Below are positions 53,020-62,204 of a stretch of DNA of 64,000 bases, piece by piece. The stretch covers positions 49,481-113,480 of the forward strand of contig OMWY01000005.1 of the NCBI GenBank assembly GCA_900314885.1. Reading direction: 5' to 3'. The translations under genes and the position numbers were made by a program. The notes under the pieces were generated by a model. That model was not told the origin of the DNA. It searched no databases and was given only the letters and a program-made list of their open reading frames with translations. The DNA comes from an uncultured Eubacteriales bacterium (lineage in GTDB: Bacteria; Bacillota; Clostridia; Lachnospirales; Lachnospiraceae). The first letter of the stretch is position 1. Every line of letters starts with the position of its first letter.

Positions 53020-54003
53020 ATGTCTGTCATTTATATTCGTGAGCAGGGTAGTACGGTAAAGCGGTCGGGAGACCGCCTGATTGTGAGCAAGCAACGTCAA
53101 AATGTACTCGAAATTCCGATATTTCAGGTGGACAGTCTTGCCGTGATGGGAAACGTGACAGTGACGACTCAGGCTATGTCACTTCTTATGGAGCGAGGCA
53201 TTGACATAAACTATTTTTCGTACTCGGGTAAGTTTATCGGAACAATGAGTTCAGATTCCGGGAAAAATATTTTCCTGCGCCTTGCCCAATACGAACTGTA
53301 TCAGAATATAGACAGGCGTCTGGCTCTGGCTCGTATCATTGTAGCCAATAAGGCAGACAACCAATTGCGGATGATTTGCGACAGGGACTGGCGAACCGCC
53401 GGTAATCCCAACTATGACTGGAAGAAGGATGCGGATGCGATTCGGAGGCTTAAGGAGAAGATACCGACCGCTAAGAATAATAATGAACTGATGGGCATAG
53501 AAGGCTCCTGCAGCAAGGCATATTTCTCAGCCTTTGGAGCGATGCTTACAGGAGACTTCAAATTTAACGGAAGAAACCGACGACCACCAAGAGATCCGGT
53601 GAACATACTGCTAAGTCTTGGATATACGTTCCTTGTTAAGGAAGTCAGCTCGGCGCTTCAGGTTCATTCCTTTGAGATGTATCTGGGCTTTCTTCACGGG
53701 ATACGTTATGGCCGCCAGTCGCTTCCGCTGGATATGATGGAGGAATTTCGCCAGCCGATTGTGGACCGCTATGTGTTGAATGTATGCGGTAAAAGAATAA
53801 TAAACAGTTTTGACTTTGACATGTCCGGCGAGCTGCCGGCTCTGACGGATGAGGGCTTTAAGAAGTTCTGCGTCACTTACGAAGACTGGTTGAAGTCAGG
53901 AGAAAACGGGGGCAACAGGGCACTGATCAAGAAACAGGCAGCAGCGTTGAAGCAAACAGTACTGAAGGGCATAGAATACTGCCCGTATTCAATGGGGGTT
54001 TGA
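53020..54003 (+). CDS. cas1: CRISPR integrase Cas1
   Basis: Cas1 integrates prespacers into the array with Cas2. The metal-binding residues are visible: Glu in LMGIEGSCSKAYFSAFG (near residue 165), His in GFLHGIRYGRQSLPLDM (near 230) and Glu in MEEFRQPIVDR (near 245). The ATG at 53020 is chosen after a GGGG site; an in-frame start at 53005 gives five extra residues. It is a stand-alone Cas1 of 327 aa, not fused to the reverse transcriptase, and is followed one base later by cas2. Confidence 0.97.
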   Translation: MSVIYIREQGSTVKRSGDRLIVSKQRQNVLEIPIFQVDSLAVMGNVTVTTQAMSLLMERGIDINYFSYSGKFIGTMSSDSGKNIFLRLAQYELYQNIDRRLALARIIVANKADNQLRMICDRDWRTAGNPNYDWKKDADAIRRLKEKIPTAKNNNELMGIEGSCSKAYFSAFGAMLTGDFKFNGRNRRPPRDPVNILLSLGYTFLVKEVSSALQVHSFEMYLGFLHGIRYGRQSLPLDMMEEFRQPIVDRYVLNVCGKRIINSFDFDMSGELPALTDEGFKKFCVTYEDWLKSGENGGNRALIKKQAAALKQTVLKGIEYCPYSMGV

Positions 54004-54004
54004 A

Positions 54005-54289
54005 ATGTACTTTGTGAGCTATGACATTTCATCAAACAAGTTGCGAAAGAAGGTCGCGGACCTGTTGGAGGACTATGGCATTCGCATTCAATACAGCGTA
54101 TTTGAATGCGATCTGGATACCAGAAAATACCGCGAACTCTATGCAAAGATGACGAAATTGACAGCGGATATGCAGGACGGAAGCGTGATATTCTGCCCGA
54201 TTTGTGACAAATGCTATTCGAAAAAGAGGGTTATAGGGGATGCTGTTCCTACAGCACGTCATGACAGTGATGAGGTGATTGTCATATGA
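54005..54289 (+). CDS. cas2: CRISPR adaptation protein Cas2
   Basis: The 94-residue protein has the ferredoxin-like Cas2 fold start MYFVSYDISSNKLRKKVADLLEDYG and IQYSVFECDLD. It bridges two Cas1 dimers. The C terminus carries a CPICDKCYSKK cysteine set that could bind zinc. It overlaps the RT-primase gene by four bases. Confidence 0.96.
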   Translation: MYFVSYDISSNKLRKKVADLLEDYGIRIQYSVFECDLDTRKYRELYAKMTKLTADMQDGSVIFCPICDKCYSKKRVIGDAVPTARHDSDEVIVI

Positions 54290-57120
54290 GCATGTACAAC
54301 AGAATTATCGATATACAGAAATTGAATGCCGCCTGGGACAAAGTACGGAAGAATAAGCCGGCAAAGGGGGTGGACGGCGTCACATGGGATGAGTTTGATA
54401 AGAACCGTAAGGCAAATATCACTGAGATATTCGGAGAACTTCAGAACCATACGTTTTCGGTCACTCCGGTCAAGAAGGTAACGCTCTATAAGGGCGAGAA
54501 AGCCAGAGACATCATGCTCTATTCCATGCGGGATAAAGTCGTGCAGGAATCCATAGCGGAAGTTCTGACGAAGATGTATGACAATTCGTTCTCGAATGCC
54601 TGTTATGCTTACCGTCCGGACAAATCTGCCCTGAATGCAGTCGCATCCATAGCGGAGGTTGCAGCAGATTCGAAATACAGCTGTTTTGTCAAGGCAGATA
54701 TTGAGCATTTCTTTGACCATATCAAAGCCGAGAAGTTGGAAGGTATACTTCGAAACCGGATTCAGGAAGATGATGTGATTGACCTTATCATGTCGCAGGC
54801 CGCAGCTCCCATGCTGGTGGAGGATGGAAGCATCCGCCCTTGTACAGACGGCGTACGGCAAGGTTCGGCGATTGCTCCGGTGCTTTCAAATATATATATG
54901 ATGAACCTGGACAATGACATGACCAGGGCTGAAGGCTTATATGCCCGCTATAGTGATGATGTTTTGATACTGGCTTCGGATATGGATTCTGCCCATCAGC
55001 AGCTGAATCGCTTCATTACTCATATAGAAGCATTGGGCCTGTCTATAAACACGAAGAAGACGGCCATTGGAAATATTGCGGATGGCTTCGAATTTCTCGG
55101 ATATCATTTCGACAAATCCGGAAAAGAAATACCTTCGAAGGCGGAAAACTCCCTTACAGAGCGCTTGGAAGGCATGTGGCTGACATCGAAGAACATGAAG
55201 ATTACGGAAAAACTGGAAAAGGCCTCAGAAATTGTTAATGGCTGGGAGCAGTATTTCCGTGGTGACAGAAAACCATCATCCATGTATGAATACGCAACGG
55301 TCCTGTATATGACCTATCACCGCGGATATGACGGGGAAAATGACTTTGTTGCCCTACGCCGTGATTATCATAATGAAAATATGGAACTGCTGAAATGGAT
55401 GGTCTCGGTATGGGAACAGGAAAAGCGCCCGGACATGAAACTGTTGGAATATGAAGATTTCTTTGAAATCAGCCGAGATGATACAGTTGCAGCTCCTTCT
55501 GTTGATTTCTTAACAGATGCTTGCGAAATCTTTAAAAGGCTCATAATTGCTGAAACAACGGATGACTGGGAAAATCTGATGCAGTTCTATTCGGATGAAG
55601 GCTTCTATTCCGGTGCATCGTCCATATCGGAGCGGATTGCACGTCTGGAGCAGCGGGCTGAGGAGGAAAGAACACCTGAGGTCTCCTATCATTCGGAGGA
55701 AGTAAAAAACGGAGCCCCTATTATTCTGAACGGGAAGAACCTGGAAGACTATATGCGGCTTTTCGTCGGTCGGGACGAACTGTATGCGGAAGAAGTCTTT
55801 CAACCCGGCAAAGGACGGAAGAGTGATCAGGTGCTGGAACCTTTGACTGCAGAGGTGGTGAAGGACCATCTGAAAGGAACACGGACGATTGACACGGTCA
55901 TCGTGCGGAACAATTCTACGGTCCATTATCTGGTCATCGACTTTGATATATCGAAGAAGCATTTGCTGGAGGATAAGCCGGGGGCTGCTGATGCGAATCT
56001 GGAGAGTTATCTTCAGAAAGCGATGGACCTCACGCAAAAGTACAGAAGAATAATATCAGACCTGGGGTTGACGGCTTATCCGGAAGACAGCGGGTATCGG
56101 GGCTTTCATCTGTGGGTATTCTTTGACGAATGGATCCCAATCCGATATATCAATATGCTCACAGATATCATAGAAAACAAGGCCCACGACTTGCGCAGTG
56201 AAGACATTACAGTGGAATATTTCCCAAACAAGACCAGGATTAAACCGGGAAAGTTCGGACAGATGATTAAGCTGCCCTATGGAGTTCATTGCAAGAGCGG
56301 CCGCCGCAGTGTCATGCTGGATAAGAATTTTCAACCAATCAATGATCCAGCAGAGTTTATGAAAGGCGTCGCTAAATTTTCTGTTAGCAACGTGAAAAAG
56401 ATTTTGGGCTCTTCTGACTTTTCTATCGAAAGAGTAAGGGAGATTGATGAAGACATTTCTCCTTTGGGAAAGGTTCCGGAGAGCATATCTTTGGTATTGA
56501 AGAATTGCGCTTTGATGCGCTATCTTTGTATGAAAGCTGTTAAAACAGGATATCTTGCTCATCTTGAAAGGTTATCGATATTGTATGTATTTGGCCACAT
56601 GGGAGATGATGGTAAGGACTTCGTTCATCAGGTGATGAAGTTTACTATGAATTATTCATATCAGACGACTCAGTATTTTATCTCCCGGCAAAAAGGAAAG
56701 CCAATAAGCTGCAGTAAGTTGCGTGACCAATACCAGCGCCTGACGGCGGAAATAGGTTGCAGTTGCAGCTTTCAGAGGACTAAGGATTGCTATCCGTCTC
56801 CTGTGATTCACGCATTACAGAAGCTATCGGGAGATGACGCTCAGGGGATAACAATGCCTACCAGCAGGACCTTAACGAAGGAATCTTCTGAGGCGCTATT
56901 TGACAGATTGAATAATAATCAGAAGGTAACTGAAATTGCTAAGAAGATTTTGAGCCTGAAGAAACAGAAGCGCGGGATTGATAGAAATATAGTTAAACTT
57001 GAGGATGAGCTGGCTCGGCTATACGATGAGGCACATGTTGAGGCTATGGAATGCGACCTTGGTGTCCTCGTGAGAAGGAAAAAATCTGACGGAAATTATG
57101 AATGGGTTATTGAAATATGA
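54286..57120 (+). CDS. Reverse transcriptase - Prim-Pol (archaeo-eukaryotic primase) fusion with Cys-rich PriL-like tail
   Basis: The 944-residue protein has three parts. Residues 10-325 are a group II intron-type reverse transcriptase: GVDGVTWDEF (28-37), FVKADIEHFFDHI with Asp138, RQGSAIAPVLSNIYM (191-205) and the catalytic ARYSDDVLILA, where YSDD (222-225) replaces YADD. Residues 480-700 are an archaeo-eukaryotic primase: LVIDFDIS (Asp552, Asp554), YRGFHLWVFF (His608) and VMLDKNF (Asp679, possible third metal ligand). Residues 730-845 carry spaced cysteines (741, 748, 809, 825, 827, 835) reminiscent of the PriL Fe-S domain. The ATGA overlap with cas2 places it in the adaptation module. I infer it copies captured RNA or fills in single-stranded prespacers for Cas1-Cas2. 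Confidence 0.9.
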   Translation: MSMYNRIIDIQKLNAAWDKVRKNKPAKGVDGVTWDEFDKNRKANITEIFGELQNHTFSVTPVKKVTLYKGEKARDIMLYSMRDKVVQESIAEVLTKMYDNSFSNACYAYRPDKSALNAVASIAEVAADSKYSCFVKADIEHFFDHIKAEKLEGILRNRIQEDDVIDLIMSQAAAPMLVEDGSIRPCTDGVRQGSAIAPVLSNIYMMNLDNDMTRAEGLYARYSDDVLILASDMDSAHQQLNRFITHIEALGLSINTKKTAIGNIADGFEFLGYHFDKSGKEIPSKAENSLTERLEGMWLTSKNMKITEKLEKASEIVNGWEQYFRGDRKPSSMYEYATVLYMTYHRGYDGENDFVALRRDYHNENMELLKWMVSVWEQEKRPDMKLLEYEDFFEISRDDTVAAPSVDFLTDACEIFKRLIIAETTDDWENLMQFYSDEGFYSGASSISERIARLEQRAEEERTPEVSYHSEEVKNGAPIILNGKNLEDYMRLFVGRDELYAEEVFQPGKGRKSDQVLEPLTAEVVKDHLKGTRTIDTVIVRNNSTVHYLVIDFDISKKHLLEDKPGAADANLESYLQKAMDLTQKYRRIISDLGLTAYPEDSGYRGFHLWVFFDEWIPIRYINMLTDIIENKAHDLRSEDITVEYFPNKTRIKPGKFGQMIKLPYGVHCKSGRRSVMLDKNFQPINDPAEFMKGVAKFSVSNVKKILGSSDFSIERVREIDEDISPLGKVPESISLVLKNCALMRYLCMKAVKTGYLAHLERLSILYVFGHMGDDGKDFVHQVMKFTMNYSYQTTQYFISRQKGKPISCSKLRDQYQRLTAEIGCSCSFQRTKDCYPSPVIHALQKLSGDDAQGITMPTSRTLTKESSEALFDRLNNNQKVTEIAKKILSLKKQKRGIDRNIVKLEDELARLYDEAHVEAMECDLGVLVRRKKSDGNYEWVIEI

Positions 57121-57305
57121 ATTCTGATATGTTATAATTTACTTGTATTTGTCCTTTGAAAACTTAATAAGGGGACGGAATACGTGGACGCAATTAAGAA
57201 AAACCAAATTGTGTCTGAATTGTATGAATTTTTGCCCAAAACAAAAAATTATCCCAGAAATATACCTCTGAAATTCGCTGATAATGGGCATTGCTGGAGG
57301 GTGCT
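57110..57305 (+). promoter_or_regulatory. CRISPR leader with promoter
   Basis: TTGAAA (57110-57115) and TATAAT (57133-57138) are 17 bases apart and would transcribe the array from about 57145. The leader ends at the first repeat at 57306. A repeat-like word, CTGATAATGGGCATTGCTGG (57278-57297), resembles the 3' half of the repeat and may guide integration. Confidence 0.7.
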
Positions 57306-57309
57306 ATGA
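57184..57309 (+). other. 41-codon ORF in the leader ending in repeat 1
   Basis: A GTG with an AAGGGG site upstream opens a 41-residue frame (KKNQIVSELYEFLPKT...NYPRNIPLKFADN) that stops at the TGA formed by the first bases of repeat 1. It reads like the start of a longer protein, similar in feel to the N terminus of some abortive-infection proteins, though I am not sure of this. It may be a gene remnant into which the array was built. Confidence 0.35.
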
Positions 57310-59363
57310 AAATGAATATTGCCCCTGATGGGCATTGATACTTACTAGTAGGATCATAAAACTCATCAGAACCATCAATGAAAATGAATATTGCCCCTGA
57401 TGGGCATTGATACTAGAGAATTACTTCTCCTTGAAGATGTCATGCGCAACTATGAAAATGAATATTGCCCCTGATGGGCATTGATACTCCGCCAAGTGAC
57501 ACGTCCTTCTTTTCTATTCCCAACGCTTTCGCGAGGTTTGAGAAATGAAAATGAATATTGCCCCTGATGGGCATTGATACTCGTCTGTGGTATCAAGCGA
57601 TAGAACTTATAGTTGTTGGCGATGAAAATGAATATTGCCCCTGATGGGCATTGATACCAGCGACCTTCATACTACAAGCCTTCGCGTACAATGAAAATGA
57701 ATATTGCCCCTGATGGGCATTGATACACCTGGCTCGCGTCCATGCCGGTTTTGTTCTCGCTATGAAAATGAATATTGCCCCTGATGGGCATTGATACTCA
57801 AAGCTGTAAGCACATCGTGCTTTGAAGGCTATGAAAATGAATATTGCCCCTGATGGGCATTGATACACAGTGTTAATGACATCTTTTTCGTTTCTGAAGA
57901 ACATGAAAATGAATATTGCCCCTGATGGGCATTGATACTTAGCTACCGGAAATGTATATTTATTGGGCATGAAAATGAATATTGCCCCTGATGGGCATTG
58001 ATACCCATATTTCCCTTACCGGCATCTGTGAAACGGTCAGATGAAAATGAATATTGCCCCTGATGGGCATTGATACCCGTTCTTTCGAAATGACATAGGG
58101 CCACTATAGATGAAAATGAATATTGCCCCTGATGGGCATTGATACTGAATGAAAAATCGTGCCAATACTTGGTTAAAGCTATGAAAATGAATATTGCCCC
58201 TGATGGGCATTGATACTTCTGATTTTGCTCTTCCATTGAATAGGCAAATTATGAAAATGAATATTGCCCCTGATGGGCATTGATACTCCTTCTTCAATGG
58301 AGGCCCTATTGTTCAAATAGATAATGAAAATGAATATTGCCCCTGATGGGCATTGATACCACAACTGTAAACAGGATACTTTGCGAACGATTCGATGAAA
58401 ATGAATATTGCCCCTGATGGGCATTGATACATTTAACATAACTTTTCTCCTTTGTTTTAAATAAAATGAAAATGAATATTGCCCCTGATGGGCATTGATA
58501 CACATTCGTAACAATAGTTACTGCACTGCAAAGTACCATGAAAATGATTATTGCCCCTGATGGGCATTGATACTCCTCTTTTTGAAGTTCTTCGAGCTCA
58601 TCGACCCACATGAAAATGAATATTGCCCCTGATGGGCATTGATACCTCGAAGTTCGGTAGTCTCAAAATCTTTCAGGACAAATGAAAATGAATATTGCCC
58701 CTGATGGGCATTGATACCTCGAACCAGGCCAGTGGCCGCCCTCTTCCATATGAAAATGAATATTGCCCCTGATGGGCATTGATACTCTGTGCTTTCTGTT
58801 AAGCTCAACATAATACTTCAATGAAAATGAATATTGCCCCTGATGGGCATTGATACTAATCTCTTATGCCACGATTTATTATATTGCCTGACGGATGAAA
58901 ATGAATATTGCCCCTGATGGGCATTGATACAGCATTCCTGTATTTGTAATGTCCAAAGTCGCTGCTCAATGAAAATGAATATTGCCCCTGATGGGCATTG
59001 ATACCTACGGTCGCGCCGAAGCCAAAGTAGACCTTCTTCCATGAAAATGAATATTGCCCCTGATGGGCATTGATACCCATTGTTTTCTCCTTTCTTATCG
59101 TTCTTCAGCCTATGAAAATGAATATTGCCCCTGATGGGCATTGATACACTTTGAAAAGTATGACTTGGTAGGCTGGGACTTATGAAAATGAATATTGCCC
59201 CTGATGGGCATTGATACCAGACAATACCAGCGCCACAATATCCGTCGAAGTCAATGAAAATGAATATTGCCCCTGATGGGCATTGATACATTTCTCTCAG
59301 GTCATTGAACTCAGGATTTCAGGCTAATTGAAATGGTCATAGAGCCCGATAGGGCATTGACAC
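57306..59363 (+). CRISPR. Type III-B CRISPR array, 29 repeats and 28 spacers
   Basis: Twenty-eight 36-base repeats begin ATGAAAATG, contain the hairpin TGCCC-CTGAT-GGGCA, and end ATTGATAC. They start at 57306, 57378, 57452, 57545, 57622 and so on to 59254. A degenerate 29th repeat at 59328-59363 keeps the GGGCATTGA end, which marks the leader-distal end on the right. Spacers are 30-41 bases except the third, which is 57. Repeat 18 (58538) has one A-to-T change at its 11th base. The ATTGATAC end, matching the usual ATTGAAAC handle, shows crRNA is read from the + strand, in line with the cas genes. Confidence 0.98.
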
Positions 59364-59386
59364 CGAATTTCTGAAAAACTGCAATA

Positions 59387-59415
59387 TTGACAATATTTAC
59401 TCATGATGGTAAAAT
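59387..59415 (+). promoter_or_regulatory. Promoter of the restriction-modification operon
   Basis: TTGACA (59387-59392) and TAAAAT (59410-59415) are 17 bases apart, 34 bases before the methylase start. It lies only 24 bases after the last degenerate repeat. Confidence 0.8.
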
Positions 59416-59448
59416 TTTATATACGTAATAAACGAAACAGAGGTAAAT

Positions 59449-60678
59449 ATGAGAGTATTGTCATTATTTTCCGGCTGCGGTGGCATGGATATCGGCTTTG
59501 AAGGTGGATTTATCTGTAACAGGAAGTCGATTAACGAAAACCTGCACGGTGACTGGATTGATACATATATTGATGCTGAGTGGGTGAAAACCGCTCATAC
59601 GAGATTCCATACTGTCTTTGCGAATGATATAAGACCTGACGCAAAAGCGGCGTGGACTAATTATTTTAAAGATAAGCTTCCGGATGTTCAGGATATCTAT
59701 CATCTGGAGAGCATTGTTGATCTTGTTAAAGAAGCAAGAGCCGGGAAGTCCATATTTCCTGATAACATTGATGTGGTTACGGGAGGATTTCCGTGCCAGG
59801 ATTTCTCCGTGGCGGGTAAAAGGCTTGGTCTGAATTCCCAGAAGAGTCATCTTGGGACAAAGTTAAAGCCGGATGAGCCATCCATAGAAAGCAGAGGCCA
59901 ACTTTATATCTGGATGCGTGAAGTAATTACTATTACGGAACCTAAAATGTTTATTGCTGAGAACGTAAAGGGACTTACTAATCTGGCTGATGTAAAGCAG
60001 ATTATTGAACATGATTTCGCTGAGGCCGGTAACGGAGGATATATAGTAGTGCCGGCTAAGGTGCTGTACGCTCCTTATTATGGTGTTCCGCAGTCTAGAG
60101 AGCGCGTTATTTTCTTTGGATTCAGGAAAAACGCGCTGACGCCTAAAGCTAAGGAAGCTCTCACAAGTGAAGGTATTCCGATGGAATATGATCCTTATCC
60201 ACCATTTACACATGGAGACGGGTTGGCAAAAATTGTTACATGCGGAGATGTGTTGCTTGACCTTCCTGAACCGGAAGATGCCGAGGATCCGGCTCAACAG
60301 GTATTTTCAAGGGCAAAGTATCTTGGTCCGCATCTTCAAGGACAAACTGAGATAAAACTTGATTCTGTTGGCCCGACTATAAGGTCCGAACATCATGGGA
60401 ATATAGAGTTTCGTCGTTTATGTAAAGAACACGGTGGCGAGCATTACGAAGAATTAGAAGCGGGACTTGCGGAAAGAAGACTTACTGTCAGAGAATGCGC
60501 AAGACTTCAGACATTTCCGGACGATTACGATTTTATTATCAGAAAGAACGGTGATAATAAAGGCGTTTCATCAAGTGACGCTTATAAAATAATTGGAAAC
60601 GCTGTACCATGCGTATTAGGATATAATATCGCTAAAAATATAGAAGGTAAATGGAAGGCTTATTTCGGAGAGGAGTAA
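59449..60678 (+). CDS. DNA (cytosine-5) methyltransferase
   Basis: C5 methylase motifs occur in order: SLFSGCGGMDIGFEGG (I, residues 5-20), GGFPCQDFSVAGKR (IV, catalytic Cys116), ENVKGL (VI, near 166), QSRERVIFFGFR (VIII, near 213) and NAVPCVLGYNIAKNI (X, near 386). At 409 aa it is complete. The gene starts a three-gene type II cassette and would protect host DNA from the adjacent nuclease. The recognition sequence cannot be read from the protein. Confidence 0.96.
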   Translation: MRVLSLFSGCGGMDIGFEGGFICNRKSINENLHGDWIDTYIDAEWVKTAHTRFHTVFANDIRPDAKAAWTNYFKDKLPDVQDIYHLESIVDLVKEARAGKSIFPDNIDVVTGGFPCQDFSVAGKRLGLNSQKSHLGTKLKPDEPSIESRGQLYIWMREVITITEPKMFIAENVKGLTNLADVKQIIEHDFAEAGNGGYIVVPAKVLYAPYYGVPQSRERVIFFGFRKNALTPKAKEALTSEGIPMEYDPYPPFTHGDGLAKIVTCGDVLLDLPEPEDAEDPAQQVFSRAKYLGPHLQGQTEIKLDSVGPTIRSEHHGNIEFRRLCKEHGGEHYEELEAGLAERRLTVRECARLQTFPDDYDFIIRKNGDNKGVSSSDAYKIIGNAVPCVLGYNIAKNIEGKWKAYFGEE

Positions 60679-60679
60679 C

Positions 60680-61750
60680 ATGGTAGTATCAACAAATTCA
60701 TCGGCGAATATAAACGAATTCGCTGAATTTATGAAACGTACAGACGAGGAACTGAATTTGGAGGTTAAGTCACAGGGAGAAGCGTACTTTGCGTCTCATA
60801 GTGGCAATAAGCTTGAGACGGATGTCTGTAGCGCTATGAAGAAGATCGCAGAGGGTACTTCGTTTGAAGGTACAATAGAACTTGTGTCCGGAGCGAGATT
60901 TCCTGATATTGTGGCGGCAAGGTATTATGGCGTCGAAGTGAAGAGTACAGTTAGGAACCAGTGGACATCTATAGGCAGCAGTATTCTCGAATCGACAAGA
61001 ATTGAGGATGTTGAGAGAATATTTTTGACATTTGGAAAATTAGGTTCTCCTGTGGAATTCCTGTCAAGACCGTATGAAGAGTGTATGTCGGAAATTGCTG
61101 TCACTCATTATCCGAGATACAGGATTGATATGAAACTTGGATCTGGTCAGACAATTTTTGACAAATTACAAATTCCGTATGATGATTTCAGAAAACTGCC
61201 TAATCCTGTTGAACCTGTCGCAAAATATTATAGGGGAAAATTGAAGGAAGGTGAAAATTTATGGTGGGCTGGAGATTCGACTGATGAAAATGGAGTTTAT
61301 CTGCCACCGAGTGTTAAATTTTGGTCAAGCCTGGAAACGGAAGGCAAGAATGACCTTACGGCGCATGGTTTTGCTTATTTTCCTGAGGTTATCTCCGGGA
61401 ATTATAACAGATATTCTCTTTGGCTGGTTACGGAAAAGGGAGTTGTATGTCCGAATGTAAGAGATCAGTTTTCATCCGGAGGCACAAAGGATATTATGGT
61501 AAGCGATGGAACCAATATTAATGTGTCTGCCGTTATCAATAACGTAGAAGAGTTGAAGGCATCTATTAAGGATGCGATAATTAATACCGAGAAAGATTTA
61601 CTTGCTAATTATTGGGAACAACCAATAAAAGAAGAACGTATTAAGCAATGGTGCGAGATTGCCGCTGAGAAGGCAGGGAAAAAAGTAAAAGGCCGGTATG
61701 GTGAAAAAGCGGTAGATTTGAGAGACATACTTGAGGGCATTATGCTATAA
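60680..61750 (+). CDS. Putative type II restriction endonuclease (PD-(D/E)XK)
   Basis: The PD-(D/E)XK core is clear at residues 71-90: GARFPDIVAARYYGVEVKST, with Asp76, Glu86 and Lys88. The rest of the 356-residue protein is unlike enzymes I recognise. A GAGAGGAG site overlaps the methylase stop, and the Vsr gene follows one base after its own stop. Position between a C5 methylase and Vsr makes the restriction role likely. Confidence 0.85.
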   Translation: MVVSTNSSANINEFAEFMKRTDEELNLEVKSQGEAYFASHSGNKLETDVCSAMKKIAEGTSFEGTIELVSGARFPDIVAARYYGVEVKSTVRNQWTSIGSSILESTRIEDVERIFLTFGKLGSPVEFLSRPYEECMSEIAVTHYPRYRIDMKLGSGQTIFDKLQIPYDDFRKLPNPVEPVAKYYRGKLKEGENLWWAGDSTDENGVYLPPSVKFWSSLETEGKNDLTAHGFAYFPEVISGNYNRYSLWLVTEKGVVCPNVRDQFSSGGTKDIMVSDGTNINVSAVINNVEELKASIKDAIINTEKDLLANYWEQPIKEERIKQWCEIAAEKAGKKVKGRYGEKAVDLRDILEGIML

Positions 61751-61751
61751 G

Positions 61752-62204
61752 ATGAGTGATAAAAGAAAGCCGGAAGTCACAAGTAAAATAATGTCTTCTA
61801 TCCGTTCTAAGAACACGAAGCCTGAAATAATGCTGAGGAAGGCTCTTTGGAGAAAAAATTACCGATACAGGGTGAATTATAAGGAACTTCCCGGTAAACC
61901 TGATATTGTATTTACAAGACAAAAGGTTGTGGTTTTCTGTGATGGTGATTTCTGGCATGGTCACAATTGGGCAGTGCGCGGTATGGACTCTCTTGAAGAA
62001 GAACTTGCCGGATATTCGCCATATTGGCAGAATAAGATCAGGAAAAATGTAGAACGTGATATCAGAGAGGATAAGGAATTGTGGAATCTTGGATGGCGTG
62101 TGGTGAGAATATGGACGAGCGATATTGAGAAGTATCTGGATGAGTGCGTGAGAACCGTGGAGGAAACATTGTTTGATGCCGAGATTGATAATGAATATCA
62201 CTGA
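61752..62204 (+). CDS. vsr: Very short patch repair endonuclease Vsr
   Basis: Vsr nicks T:G mismatches that arise when 5-methylcytosine deaminates. The family start MSDKRKPEVTSKIMSSIRSK and KNTKPEIMLRKALW is followed by GKPDIVF (catalytic Asp near residue 51) and VVVFCDGDFWHGHNW. I chose the ATG at 61752; the frame extends upstream to 61731 but would overlap the nuclease gene. It offsets the mutagenic cost of the adjacent methylase. Confidence 0.95.
   Translation: MSDKRKPEVTSKIMSSIRSKNTKPEIMLRKALWRKNYRYRVNYKELPGKPDIVFTRQKVVVFCDGDFWHGHNWAVRGMDSLEEELAGYSPYWQNKIRKNVERDIREDKELWNLGWRVVRIWTSDIEKYLDECVRTVEETLFDAEIDNEYH

Noticed and set aside
53020..57120. Mobile group II intron carrying the RT
   Set aside because: No domain V hairpin or intron ends are seen around the gene, no maturase-type X domain or endonuclease follows the RT, and the gene is coupled by ATGA overlap to cas2.
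57593..59291. Minus-strand ORFs through the CRISPR array with a repeated YQCPSGAIFIF or SMPIRGNIHFH unit
   Set aside because: They are translations of the 36-base repeat, which lacks stops on the minus strand, and are not genes. The lack of stops in the spacers is reported separately.
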